Assembly (NCBI GenBank): GCA_036495525.1
Contig: DASXMR010000100.1
Span: 10,396 to 74,395, forward strand
DNA from: DASXMR01 sp036495525
GTDB taxonomy: Bacteria; Actinomycetota; Actinomycetes; Streptosporangiales; Streptosporangiaceae
Direction of reading: 5' to 3'
Length of the DNA stretch: 64,000 bases
Shown here: positions 50,017-58,771 of the stretch, one piece after another
Layout of the letters: the number at the start of each line of letters is the position of its first letter
Numbering within the stretch: the first letter of the stretch is position 1
The notes under the pieces: generated by a model
The model's input: the letters and a program-made list of their open reading frames with translations, nothing else
Told to the model about the DNA's origin: nothing
Database searches by the model: none
Made by a program: the position numbers and the translations under genes

Positions 50017-51250
50017 CCTCGGCCGGCAGCCGGGCCGCCGATGGCTCGTGGCTGGCCGACAGCTCGCGCGCGGCGGCCTCGGCTTCGCCTAGTACCCGCA
50101 GCACGTTGCCGCTCGTCAGCGCCCCGCAGTCGGCCTCGCTCCAGCCCCGGCTGAGCAGCTCGGCGACCAGCGCGGGATAGCACGAGACGTCCGACAGGCC
50201 CATGGGCAGCATGTCGGTGCCGTCGAAGTCGCCGCCGAGGCCGACGTGCGCGGCACCGGCGACGTCCCGCACGTGCTCGACGTGATCGGCGACCTGCGCG
50301 AGGGTGGCCGCTGGCCGGGGATGGTGCTGGCTGAACTCGTCGCGCACCGCAGCGTGGTCGGCAAAGCTCCTCGGGTCGAGCCCGCGCCGCCCGACCTCCT
50401 CGCCGAGTGCCTGGTCCCAGTCCCGGCAAGCCTGCGAGACGAACGCGGGCACGAAGGTGACCATGCAGACGCCGCCGTTCCCCGGCAGCAGCGCGAGCAC
50501 GTCATCGGGCACGTTCCGCGGGTGATCGCAGATCGCCCGCGCAGAGGAGTGGGAGAAGATCACCGGAGCCGCCGCCTCGTCGATCGCGTCACGCATCGTC
50601 CCTGCCGACACGTGCGAGAGGTCGACGAGCATGCCGAGCCGCTGCATCTCCGCCACCACCGCGCGGCCGAAGCCGGTCAGCCCGCCGGCCGCCTGCTCAT
50701 CGGTCGCCGAGTCGGCCCACGGGGTGTTGCGGTTGTGGGTCAGCGTCAGGTACCTGACCCCGAGCGCGTAAAGCGCGCGCAGCGTGCCCATGGACGACGC
50801 GATGGAGTGACCGCCCTCAGCGCCGAGCAGCGAGGCGATCTTGCCGCTGGCGATGATCCGGCGCACATCGTCCGCGGTCAGGGCCAGCTCCAGCGCGGCC
50901 GGATGCCGGCTTATCAGCTCGCGCACCAGGTCGATCTGCTCCAGCGTGGTGGCGACCGCGGCGTCGCCGGCCAGCTCGGCCGGCACGAAGACCGACCAGA
51001 ACTGGGCGCCGACTCCGCCGGAGGCGAGCCGGGGCAGGTCGGTGTGGGTGAAGTCGAGGTGCGCCGCGATGTCAGCCTGCGCCGGACTGGCCGCACCCGA
51101 CGAGCGCAGCGCCCAGGCCAGGTCGTTGTGCCCGTCGAACACCGGAGAGCGCCGCAGCAGGGCCCTGGCGGCCACGAGACTGGCCCCCTCGCCCGGCTGA
51201 GCCTGGCCGAGCCCGGCCGGGCTCGCTGATGATGCTGGATTAGTCGCCAT
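50009..51250 (-). CDS. membrane dipeptidase (peptidase family M19)
   Basis: Renal-dipeptidase-like zinc amidohydrolase, 413 residues. Metal-site motifs: VFDGHNDLAWALR near 38, LGAEGGHSIASSMG near 143, LVDLSHVSAGTM near 206, VIFSHSSARAICDHPRN near 228, and VGLGGDFDGTDMLP near 335. It cleaves dipeptides, often with broad specificity; many actinobacterial members are cytoplasmic and none of the sequence here looks like a signal peptide. Confidence 0.95.
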   Translation of the reverse strand: MATNPASSASPAGLGQAQPGEGASLVAARALLRRSPVFDGHNDLAWALRSSGAASPAQADIAAHLDFTHTDLPRLASGGVGAQFWSVFVPAELAGDAAVATTLEQIDLVRELISRHPAALELALTADDVRRIIASGKIASLLGAEGGHSIASSMGTLRALYALGVRYLTLTHNRNTPWADSATDEQAAGGLTGFGRAVVAEMQRLGMLVDLSHVSAGTMRDAIDEAAAPVIFSHSSARAICDHPRNVPDDVLALLPGNGGVCMVTFVPAFVSQACRDWDQALGEEVGRRGLDPRSFADHAAVRDEFSQHHPRPAATLAQVADHVEHVRDVAGAAHVGLGGDFDGTDMLPMGLSDVSCYPALVAELLSRGWSEADCGALTSGNVLRVLGEAEAAARELSASHEPSAARLPAEVS

Positions 51251-51746
51251 TGACCTAGCTTACGAAGATCGTTTGGGCTTGGCAGCATAAAGGTCTGCCG
51301 GTGAGCCGGGGGCGTATGCAAGAGTGTGCCGTTATGAAACAGTGCCGCCAGGTCAGTAAGCCTCCTGGCGGGCTTGAAGCGGTGGTTTCCTGCGGTGCGA
51401 GCGGCGCGGGGCGGCGGCCGGCCGGAGCGAGAGCGGCCACCGGTGCGGCGGCGCTCTCCTTAGCCAGCGCGAGCGGCGGTGCCGCAACACTCTGCTTACC
51501 GACGGTTCAGTCATGCCGGAAATACGGCCCAGCCCGGCCGGGCGGCCGGCTGCGCTGGCTCATTCCGGCATACCTGAGCATAAAAGGCGCTGCTGTGGAA
51601 ACCTGGAAATGCGCAGATCAGGGGCCTGCGCTGGAAAGCCGAGCCGAGGCGTTCACAGGCGCGTCCAAGCGACATGCAGCCGCGGCGAACTTCCGCCGTC
51701 AGCGAGGCGGTCAGGCGGCCGCGGCTGCTCCAGGGGAGGGGGCCGC
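51251..51746. other. intergenic, 496 bp, no supported gene
   Basis: Between the dipeptidase and the rightward membrane gene. Composition is less GC-rich than coding DNA (AAGATCGTTTGGGCTTGGC, GCATAAAAGGCGC). A rightward frame crosses it but lacks an RBS and its protein is unlike anything. A weak dyad AAGCC/GGCTT is at about 51357-51375. No other feature seen. Confidence 0.4.
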
Positions 51747-52196
51747 ATGGGCGTGATCGCGCTGATCACGTGGATCATTACCGCCTCGGGCGGGTTGTTC
51801 CTGCTCGCGATCTGGCTGATCGAGTATGACCGGGAGTTTCAGACCGCCGCCGCCACCCGGCTTCCGGTGCCGGTCCTCGTCTCGCACGTGCTGCTGGCGC
51901 TCACCGGCCTGGTCGTCTGGTCTGTCTACCTGGTAGCCGACATTGCCCGGCTCGCCTGGCTGGCTGGCGTCATGCTGCTGCTGGTCGCCATGCTCGGCCT
52001 GGTCATGGCCGTGCGCTGGATCGGCGTGTACCGGACGTTCACCACCGCGAGGATCCGCCAGCCAGCCGGGGATGCACCAGGCAGCCGGGCGGTTGCGCCG
52101 CCAGAGCGTAACTTCCCGGTGCCGGTCGTCATCGGCCATGGCGTATTCGCCGTGGTCACACTGCTGCTGGTGCTGCTCACGGCGCTGCGCGCCTAG
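51747..52196 (+). CDS. four-TM membrane protein of unknown function
   Basis: A 149-residue integral membrane protein with four hydrophobic helices: ALITWIITASGGLFLLAIWL, VLVSHVLLALTGLVVWSVYL, LAWLAGVMLLLVAMLGLVMA and the C-terminal VIGHGVFAVVTLLLVLLTAL. A short loop has PERNFPVPV. There is no family I can name with confidence. ATG 51747 has AGGGGAGGGGG upstream. It precedes lgt by 56 bp on the same strand and could be cotranscribed. Confidence 0.8.
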   Translation: MGVIALITWIITASGGLFLLAIWLIEYDREFQTAAATRLPVPVLVSHVLLALTGLVVWSVYLVADIARLAWLAGVMLLLVAMLGLVMAVRWIGVYRTFTTARIRQPAGDAPGSRAVAPPERNFPVPVVIGHGVFAVVTLLLVLLTALRA

Positions 52197-52252
52197 CCAC
52201 GACAGCGCAGCGCGCCGACCGGGCGGCCGGCTGCCCGGCTACTCTTGGCTAC

Positions 52253-53182
52253 GTGACTATGTCGCATCCGATCCCCCCGCTGAGCTTCCTGCCGAGCCCG
52301 GCGGACAAGGGCTTCCACCTCGGCCCGCTTGACGTGCACTACTACGGGCTGATGTACGTGATCGGCATCACCCTCGCGGTGATCATCACGCAGCGGCGCT
52401 GGCGGGCGGCCGGCGGGGATCCGGCGCTGGTCGGCGACGTCGCCACCTGGGCGGTCCCGGCTGGCATCATCGGCGGCCGGATCTACTTCGACATCACCAC
52501 GCCGTTCGACATCCGGCCGCACGAGTGGTGGGGCGTCTTCGCGGTGTGGAACGGCGGGCTCGGGGTGTGGGGCGGCATCGCCGCCGGCGTAGCCGTGGGC
52601 ATCTGGCGAGTGCATCGCGCAGGCGCTGACTGGCGGGTGATGGCGAACGCGGTGGCCCCGGCGCTGCTGGTGGCGCAGGCCGTCGGCCGGCTCGGCAACT
52701 ACTTCAACCAGGAGCTGTACGGCAAGCCGACGAGCCTGCCATGGGGCCTGGAGATCTCCCCGGCGAACCGGGTGGCCGGCTACACCCAGTTCCGGACCTA
52801 CCAGCCGTCGTTCCTCTACGAGCTGATCTTTGACCTGGCGCTCGCCGCGGTGCTGGTGTGGCTCGGCCACCACCGCCGGATCCGGCCACCGGGCCTGCTC
52901 GCCCTCTACGTGGCCGGCTACTCGGCTTACCGGATCTTCGAGGAGTTCATCAGGATCGACTCCTCGGCTCACTTCCTTGGACTGCGCCTCAATTCCTACA
53001 TCGCGATCGCGGGGACCATCGGGGGGCTGTGCTGGTTCGCCTACACCCAGCGCGCTGGCCGCCGGGCCGCCCCGGCAGCCGACAGCACCGAGCCGGACAA
53101 GCCGGTCGCTGGCGAGCTGCCAGCTGCGCAGCCGGCCGACGGCCAGCCAGCCCGCTCACCAGGTCCGGCCAGCGAGCGATGA
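52253..53182 (+). CDS. lgt: prolipoprotein diacylglyceryl transferase
   Basis: Transfers diacylglycerol from phosphatidylglycerol to the lipobox cysteine of prolipoproteins at the membrane. 309 residues with about seven TM helices; the Lgt signature GRLGNYFNQELYG is near residue 147, and HxG-type YGLMYVIGITLAV in helix 1. The C-terminal 45 residues are Pro/Ala-rich and disordered, a common actinobacterial extension. Starts at GTG 52253 or ATG 52259. Confidence 0.97.
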   Translation: MTMSHPIPPLSFLPSPADKGFHLGPLDVHYYGLMYVIGITLAVIITQRRWRAAGGDPALVGDVATWAVPAGIIGGRIYFDITTPFDIRPHEWWGVFAVWNGGLGVWGGIAAGVAVGIWRVHRAGADWRVMANAVAPALLVAQAVGRLGNYFNQELYGKPTSLPWGLEISPANRVAGYTQFRTYQPSFLYELIFDLALAAVLVWLGHHRRIRPPGLLALYVAGYSAYRIFEEFIRIDSSAHFLGLRLNSYIAIAGTIGGLCWFAYTQRAGRRAAPAADSTEPDKPVAGELPAAQPADGQPARSPGPASER

Positions 53183-53199
53183 CCGAGCGCGGCCGTCGT

Positions 53200-53239
53200 C
53201 ACGCCTGACCAGTCAGGGTCGGCACGCCTGACCAGTCAG
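53200..53239. repeat. 17-bp direct repeat with internal dyad, between convergent genes
   Basis: CACGCCTGACCAGTCAG at 53200-53216 is repeated exactly at 53223-53239. Each copy contains the dyad CTGAC-CA-GTCAG, a small stem. It lies between the lgt stop (rightward) and the stop of the nucleotidyltransferase-like gene (leftward), so it is probably part of a bidirectional terminator. Confidence 0.6.
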
Positions 53240-53240
53240 C

Positions 53241-54023
53241 TCAGCCGTGCGTGCTCTCCTCCGGCTCCTGGTACCAGCGAACCCGGTCACCCAGCCGTGC
53301 CCGCATTTTCCAGCGTCGTGACTTCGGCACCTGCTCGGCTGCCGCGGTGAGCGCAGCGGCCTGGTCGGCCGGGTCGTAGGCGGCACCGGCCGGCACTAGC
53401 CGCTCGCCCTGCTCGGCGACGAGCTCGCCGATCCTGGCCAGGTTCATGGTCACCGTGCGCCACCAGCCCCAGTCCTCGGCCATCACCGGCCGGAACGCAT
53501 CCAGCGAGATCGTTCCCGGCTCGCTGCCAGCCCGCACCGGGTAGGCAGCGAGCAGGTAGACCGCATCCCGCACGTCCTTCTCGTTCAGCTTGAAGACCTG
53601 CAGCTTGGACAGCAGCACGTCCACCACGTCGAGGGTGTAGGGCATCCGGCTGATCCGGTCGCGGAAGTCAAGCTCGTGGCACATCACCAGCTTGTCGATC
53701 ACCACGTCGATCGGGCGGCCGCTGCTGCCGGAAACGAAGTACATCTGCTTGTGCCCGTACAGGGCGTTGAACGTGGTATCCGGCTGATGACCCTGGTCGA
53801 TCAGGAACTTCTGCAGCGCCTTGCGTGACGACGACACCGACGCCAGGTCGATGTCCTGGACACCGGGACTGGGCCGCGGCGGGAAGCCTGGGCACAGTAC
53901 CCGTACCGCCAGGCCGCCGAGCAGCCGCACAGTGATGTCCGCGTCTGCCGCGGCCTCGATGAGGGCGAGCGCCTCGGGCTTGGCGTCGTCCGGCACCGCC
54001 GTGCTCGGCGCGGTCTCGGTCAC
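53241..54023 (-). CDS. nucleotidyltransferase-fold protein (AbiEii/MNT-like)
   Basis: A 260-residue protein with a possible nucleotidyltransferase core: VRLLGGLAVRVLCPGF followed by GVQDIDLASVS, giving the GG..DxD pattern, then IDVVIDKLVMC. No partner toxin/antitoxin or HEPN gene is adjacent. The C-terminal half (KSRRWKMRARLGDRVRWYQ) is unassigned. Fold is inferred; catalytic residues beyond the DxD are not certain. Confidence 0.65.
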   Translation of the reverse strand: MTETAPSTAVPDDAKPEALALIEAAADADITVRLLGGLAVRVLCPGFPPRPSPGVQDIDLASVSSSRKALQKFLIDQGHQPDTTFNALYGHKQMYFVSGSSGRPIDVVIDKLVMCHELDFRDRISRMPYTLDVVDVLLSKLQVFKLNEKDVRDAVYLLAAYPVRAGSEPGTISLDAFRPVMAEDWGWWRTVTMNLARIGELVAEQGERLVPAGAAYDPADQAAALTAAAEQVPKSRRWKMRARLGDRVRWYQEPEESTHG

Positions 54024-54042
54024 CGGGCCAGCCTTTCCGCGC

Positions 54043-55080
54043 TCAGCCTTCCACCCGGAAGGAGCGCTCTATCCCGTCGGCGCTGATGTCCACAAGGTAG
54101 CCGCGCACGATGCCGTAAGCGGCCTCACTGCCCGGATTGACGCAGAGCGTCTCGCCTATCTTCGCTTCGCCAGCGGACTCGTGGATGTGCCCGTGCACGC
54201 CGAGCAGCGGGCGCAGCTGCTCGACCGCCTCGCGCACCCCGGTCGAGCCGACCGGGCCGCGCAGCAAGTCGCCGGCCGAGACCACCGGCCGCATGTCCGC
54301 GTCGAGCAGCGGAGCGGTGTCGAGGCCTGAGTCGTAGGGCGGGCAGTGCGTCAGCAGGATGGTCCGGCGCGGGTTCGCGACCTGGTCGGCGAGACGGACG
54401 ATGGTGTCACGGAAGTCGTCCTCGGATACCTCCCGCGGCGTGGCCCACGGCGTGGGGCTGGACAGCCCGAGCCCCATCACCTCGAGGCCGCCGGGCAGCT
54501 CGGCCACCTGCCGGTCGACGTTCACCGCGTACGGGCTGGCTGCCAGCGCCTCGTCGATCGCGTACGGGTCGTCGTTGCCGGGGATCAGGTACAGCGGGAT
54601 CCCGCTGCCCTCCAGCCGGTCGGCGGCGAGTTCAAGCCACTGCGTGACCTGCGCGCGGATCTGCCGGGTGAACAGCTCGTCGAGCGCCGAGGCGTCGCCG
54701 TGCAGCGCCTCGACCTCCGGCCGGGTGGTGTGGAACGGGTAATAGCCGAGTGAGGCGATGTCGCGGTCCAGGTCAAGCAGCTCCTGCTCGGTGCGCGGGC
54801 GGCGACGCTGGCCGAGCAGCTCGGCCTCCCACACGTCGCCGTCGCGGACCACGGGCACGATCGCCTTGCCCGTCAGGTCGCCCGCGTACAGCACCGCGTC
54901 GGCCTTGTAGACGTTCAGCCTGATCGCGTTCAGCATCTTGCGCCAGGCCGGCGCCGAGGCGTGGAAGTCGGAGACCAGGTAAAGGCGGACCATGTCCTTC
55001 TTCGCCCGGTTACGCCGAAACGGCATGCCCATCTCCCAGTCCCGGCCCGGCCGCACGGCCGCCAGCTGCGCCCCGCCCAT
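54043..55080 (-). CDS. calcineurin-like metallophosphoesterase
   Basis: Metallophosphoesterase of about 330-345 residues. Metal motifs: YLVSDFHAS near 34, LYAGDLTGK near 60, LIPGNDDPYAID near 166, LLTHCPPYDSG near 243 and GVHGHIHES near 285, the full five-motif set. Substrate unknown; it could be a cyclic-nucleotide or nucleotide phosphoesterase. The start is ambiguous: ATG 55080, 55032 or 55026, the last having GGGAG six bases before it. Confidence 0.92.
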   Translation of the reverse strand: MGGAQLAAVRPGRDWEMGMPFRRNRAKKDMVRLYLVSDFHASAPAWRKMLNAIRLNVYKADAVLYAGDLTGKAIVPVVRDGDVWEAELLGQRRRPRTEQELLDLDRDIASLGYYPFHTTRPEVEALHGDASALDELFTRQIRAQVTQWLELAADRLEGSGIPLYLIPGNDDPYAIDEALAASPYAVNVDRQVAELPGGLEVMGLGLSSPTPWATPREVSEDDFRDTIVRLADQVANPRRTILLTHCPPYDSGLDTAPLLDADMRPVVSAGDLLRGPVGSTGVREAVEQLRPLLGVHGHIHESAGEAKIGETLCVNPGSEAAYGIVRGYLVDISADGIERSFRVEG

Positions 55081-55124
55081 TCCCGCCCGGCCGGCCGCCC
55101 GCCTCGCCGGGCCCGCCGGGCAGG

Positions 55125-56810
55125 CTAGGCGTCAAAGCCCGGCCTTGCGTAAACGATACGGCCGCCGGCCATGGTCAGCTCGACCTGCGCCTGGCCGATC
55201 TCGCCAGCCGGGTGCTCGAACAGGTTGCGGTCGAGCACCACCAGGTCAGCCGCGTAGCCCGGCTCGATGCTGCCGGTGTCGTCGTGGTGATTGACCCAGG
55301 CCGACCCGGCCGTGTAGGCCGCCAGCGCGGTGGGCAGGTCAAGCGCCTCGTCCGGCAGCAGCGGCTCGGCGGCGAGCGGGTCATCGCCGGCTGCCACGTC
55401 CCACGGCGGGGTGCGGTTCACCGCCACGTGCAGCAGCCACGGCGGGCTCGGGCTGGACACCGGCCAGTCGCTGCCGATGGCCAGCTGCGCGCCTGCCCTG
55501 GCCAGGCTGCCGAACGGGTACTGCTGCGCCGAGCGCTCGGGCCCGAGGAACGGCAGCGTCAGCTCGATCATCTGCTTGTCGTAGCAGGCCCACAGGGGCT
55601 GCGCGTTGGCCGTGACGCCTAGCTGGCGGAACCTGGGAATGTCGTCAGGATGCACCACCTGGATGTGGGCGATGTGGTGCCGCAGGTCATTCGGGCCGTT
55701 GGCCTCGCGGGCCGCTGCGAAGGCGTCAAGCGTGTCCCGCGCCGCCCGGTCACCGATGGTGTGCACATGGACCTGGAAGCCGAGGCTGTCCAGCCGGGTG
55801 ATCACCCGGCGGAGCAGGCCGGGCTCCAGGTAGCTGAGCCCTGCATCGGCGCCGTCCCGGTGCAGGTAAGGCGCCAGCATGGCCGCGGTGAAGTTCTCGC
55901 AGACGCCGTCCTGCATGATCTTGACGGTGGTGGCCAGGAACTGCCCGGTGCGGGCGCCGGACCGCCGGTCCACCAGCTCGCTGATCTGCTCCTCGCCCCT
56001 GGTCCTGTCCCACCACAGGGCGCCGACCACCCGGCCGGTCAGCGATCCGTCGGCGGCCGCCGCACGGTATGCCTGGTAGCAGTCGGGCACGCCGGGGTAA
56101 TCGCCGACGATCGCCTCTTGCCAGCCGGTGATGCCGAGCTGGTGCAGGTAGCGCTGACCCTCAAGAACGCCGCGCACCCGTGCGGCCAGGTCAGGCTGCG
56201 GGATGACGGCCTCGACCAGGCCCATCGCGCCTTCCTGCAAGGTGCCGGTCGGCTGGCCGGCCGCGTTCCGCTCGATCCGCCCGTCGGCCGGGTCAGGCGT
56301 GTGCGCGCCAATTCCGGCGAGCCGCAGCGCGGCTGAGTTCGCCCAGGCGCCGTGGTGGTCGCGGTTCACCAGGAACACCGGCCGGTCAGGCACCGCGGCG
56401 TCGAGTTCGGCCGCCGTCGGCACGCCGCCGGGAAACGCGTCCATGTACCAGCCAGCGCCGACGATCCACGACTCGTCCGGGTGCGCGGCCGCATAGCCGC
56501 GCACGTAGTCGGCGTAGCCCTCGCGAGTGCGCACCTCAGTCACGTCGCAGCGCAGCCGGTCCAGGCCGCCGCCCGCCGCGTGCACGTGCGCGTCCTGGAA
56601 TCCCGGCAGCAGCATCCGCCCGGCCAGGTCGATGATCCTGGTGGCCGGGCCGGCCAGCGCCCGCACCGCGGCGTCCGAGCCGACTGCGGCGATCCGGTCA
56701 CCGCGCACCGCGACCGCCTGCGCCCAGCTGCGGGCGGCGTCGACCCGGTAGACAGCGCCGCCGGTCAGCAGGATGTCAGCAGGCCCGTCGGCTTCACCCA
56801 TGCTCTGCAC
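55125..56810 (-). CDS. YtcJ-type amidohydrolase
   Basis: Amidohydrolase-superfamily enzyme of 561 residues. Metal-site DAHVHAAGG near residue 73, then HIAHIQVVHPDDIPRF near 383 and AIGSDWPVSSPSPPW near 456, with the composite N/C-terminal beta sandwich (ILLTGGAVYRVD; LTMAGGRIVYARPG). YtcJ relatives hydrolyse N-acyl or ester bonds of small molecules. It lies 10 bp after an APC permease gene in a leftward run, suggesting import and hydrolysis of the same compound. Confidence 0.9.
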   Translation of the reverse strand: MQSMGEADGPADILLTGGAVYRVDAARSWAQAVAVRGDRIAAVGSDAAVRALAGPATRIIDLAGRMLLPGFQDAHVHAAGGGLDRLRCDVTEVRTREGYADYVRGYAAAHPDESWIVGAGWYMDAFPGGVPTAAELDAAVPDRPVFLVNRDHHGAWANSAALRLAGIGAHTPDPADGRIERNAAGQPTGTLQEGAMGLVEAVIPQPDLAARVRGVLEGQRYLHQLGITGWQEAIVGDYPGVPDCYQAYRAAAADGSLTGRVVGALWWDRTRGEEQISELVDRRSGARTGQFLATTVKIMQDGVCENFTAAMLAPYLHRDGADAGLSYLEPGLLRRVITRLDSLGFQVHVHTIGDRAARDTLDAFAAAREANGPNDLRHHIAHIQVVHPDDIPRFRQLGVTANAQPLWACYDKQMIELTLPFLGPERSAQQYPFGSLARAGAQLAIGSDWPVSSPSPPWLLHVAVNRTPPWDVAAGDDPLAAEPLLPDEALDLPTALAAYTAGSAWVNHHDDTGSIEPGYAADLVVLDRNLFEHPAGEIGQAQVELTMAGGRIVYARPGFDA

Positions 56811-56820
56811 GCGTGCGCCG

Positions 56821-58569
56821 TCAGTCCGGCGGGACCTGTTTGTAGAGCAGCGACAAGTCGATACCCTTCGCGCGGTTCTGCAGGCTGCGGATGATGTAGA
56901 TGATGATGCCGATCACCACGACGCCCAGCATGAACGAGACTCCGGACGTGTTCAGGTAGCTGAGTACGGTCTGCGACGCGTGCGGCTTCAGCAGGTGCCT
57001 GATCGCGCTGACGATCGGGTCGATGCCGGCGAACCAGTACACGATGCCGCCGAAGATCAGCCAGACTCCGCCCATCACCGGCAGCCATTTTCGCCAGGGC
57101 GCGTTCCGCACCAGGTCAGGCCTGGTGTAGGGGGCGAGGAGCGCGTTGACGCCCGGCATCAGCCAGGCCAGCAGCGCGCACAAGCCGCTGAACCAGGCAG
57201 AGCCCCCCAGGCTGAGCTTGCCTCCTGGCGCGACGCTCTCGGGCAGGAAGGCGAAATTCTCGAAGATCACCAGCACCGCGGAGACGCCGACCAGCGTGAG
57301 GATCGCGTTCAGCGGCGCCCTGACCCGCTCGTTGATCGCGCAGAACCAGGCCGGCACCTGCCGGTCGAGACCCCACGCCAGCATGATCCGGCTCATGAAG
57401 TTGATGTACACCGGGATCAGGATGAACGGCAGGATGCCGCCGAAGAAGTTGATCACCAGGAACAGGAACCACGCGCCCGGCCGGGACATGGCGGCGAGCA
57501 TCGGCGTGGCGTTCGGCTGGCCGAGCGGGGTGTGCGGGCTGCCGGACCAGAACAGTGAGCTCCAGCTGAGCTGCAGCTGGAAGCCGAGCCTGCGCGCCAG
57601 CAGGTCGGTGTAGACCGAGTTGAGCAGCACGCCGATGGTCAGCGCGCCGAGCACCGCGATCATGATGCCGCGCTTGATGTTGCCGCGCACCTCGCCCGCG
57701 ATGTAAGCGCTGTACTGGAAGCCGATGTAGTTGAACAGCACCAGGAAGATGAAGATCGAGAATGTCGAGGGGTGGAAGCTGACCCCGCTGCTCACGCTGC
57801 CCAGGGCGCCGGCCTGCTGGTGGATCTGCGCGGCCGTTTCCCCGGTGAACTTCGGCAGGTTGGCGTCCAGGTGCGAGCGGCTGGCCAGCGGCAGCCCGAC
57901 AAAGAACATCAGCACCGCCGCGCCGATGCCGCAGGCGGCAAGCGCCGTGACGATCCGGTGCAGCCGCTTGGTGGGCTGGATGACCACAGCGACCACCACA
58001 GCGAGCACGACCAGGCTCGCGATGAAGCCGGGCCACTCGGTGATCGACCCGCCGTGGCTGAACCAGGTATTGGCCTTGGCGAAGAACGACGAGCCGGTGC
58101 CGATCCAGACGATCAGACCGTCGATCTGCAGATTGCGCAGCACCACCGGGATCTCGAAGGCGATGACCGCGAGCGAGGCGAAGCAGAGCGTGAACCCCTC
58201 GAGCCAGGCCAGGAACGGCCCGGCCTTGGGGATGAACCTGCTGGTGAAGACATAGTCGCCACCGGAGCGCGGCATCACGGTGGCCAGCGAGGAGAAAATG
58301 AGCGCGAGCAGGATGCCGAACACGGCCGTGATGATCGCCGCCCAGCCATAGGTGGAGAACCCGAACAGGCCGACCGGCAGGAAGGCAAGCCCGTAGAACG
58401 CGGTATACCAGCCGACTCCGGTCCCGATGAATGCCGCTGTGTTGTAGAACAGCGCATTGAGCACGCTGACCTCGCGCACCAGCCCGGACGACTGGCGGAC
58501 GAAAAGGCTGGTGCCACCGGGCGACGGGGGCACGGCTGCTGGTCCGCTTGAAACAGAGCTCTCGGCCAT
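56821..58569 (-). CDS. APC-family permease (amino acid/amine transporter)
   Basis: A 582-residue integral membrane transporter with about 12-14 TM helices. The LeuT-fold start VREVSVLNALFYNTAAFIG, GGDYVFTSRFIPKAGPFLAW in helix 3, and FILIPVYINFMSRIMLAW late in the chain fit the APC superfamily. ATG 58569 has AGAGAGG eight bases upstream; the earlier frame (to 58728) is not translated in a sensible way. It is upstream of the amidohydrolase and behind an inverted repeat at 58697-58732. Confidence 0.9.
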   Translation of the reverse strand: MAESSVSSGPAAVPPSPGGTSLFVRQSSGLVREVSVLNALFYNTAAFIGTGVGWYTAFYGLAFLPVGLFGFSTYGWAAIITAVFGILLALIFSSLATVMPRSGGDYVFTSRFIPKAGPFLAWLEGFTLCFASLAVIAFEIPVVLRNLQIDGLIVWIGTGSSFFAKANTWFSHGGSITEWPGFIASLVVLAVVVAVVIQPTKRLHRIVTALAACGIGAAVLMFFVGLPLASRSHLDANLPKFTGETAAQIHQQAGALGSVSSGVSFHPSTFSIFIFLVLFNYIGFQYSAYIAGEVRGNIKRGIMIAVLGALTIGVLLNSVYTDLLARRLGFQLQLSWSSLFWSGSPHTPLGQPNATPMLAAMSRPGAWFLFLVINFFGGILPFILIPVYINFMSRIMLAWGLDRQVPAWFCAINERVRAPLNAILTLVGVSAVLVIFENFAFLPESVAPGGKLSLGGSAWFSGLCALLAWLMPGVNALLAPYTRPDLVRNAPWRKWLPVMGGVWLIFGGIVYWFAGIDPIVSAIRHLLKPHASQTVLSYLNTSGVSFMLGVVVIGIIIYIIRSLQNRAKGIDLSLLYKQVPPD

Positions 58570-58696
58570 CTGTGCCGCCTCTCTCCGCGGCGTCATCGCG
58601 GTGCCCGGCCGTGGCTCCGAGCCGGCCTGCCGCAGCCGGTTCTCCCCGGGTCGCGTGGCGCTAGCTGGGCTAAAGGTAACAGTGCGACGCAGTGCC

Positions 58697-58732
58697 GGCA
58701 ATGGCCTGTTTAAGGCGGAACAAACCATTGCC
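58697..58732. promoter_or_regulatory. 14-bp inverted repeat, probable operator of the permease operon
   Basis: GGCAATGGCCTGTT (58697-58710) and AACAAACCATTGCC (58719-58732) are inverted with 12 of 14 matches and an 8-bp centre. It lies 128 bp upstream of the permease start and 40 bp beyond the end of the phosphotriesterase-like gene. AT content is unusually high for this genome. No cognate regulator is adjacent. Confidence 0.6.
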
Positions 58733-58771
58733 TACCCGGTAGTAGCGCGGCGCGGCAAAGTGCCCGGCTAG

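Noticed and set aside
51301..51756. 151-codon rightward frame before the four-TM gene
   Set aside because: Composition unlike coding DNA here and no RBS; it ends inside the start of the real membrane gene.
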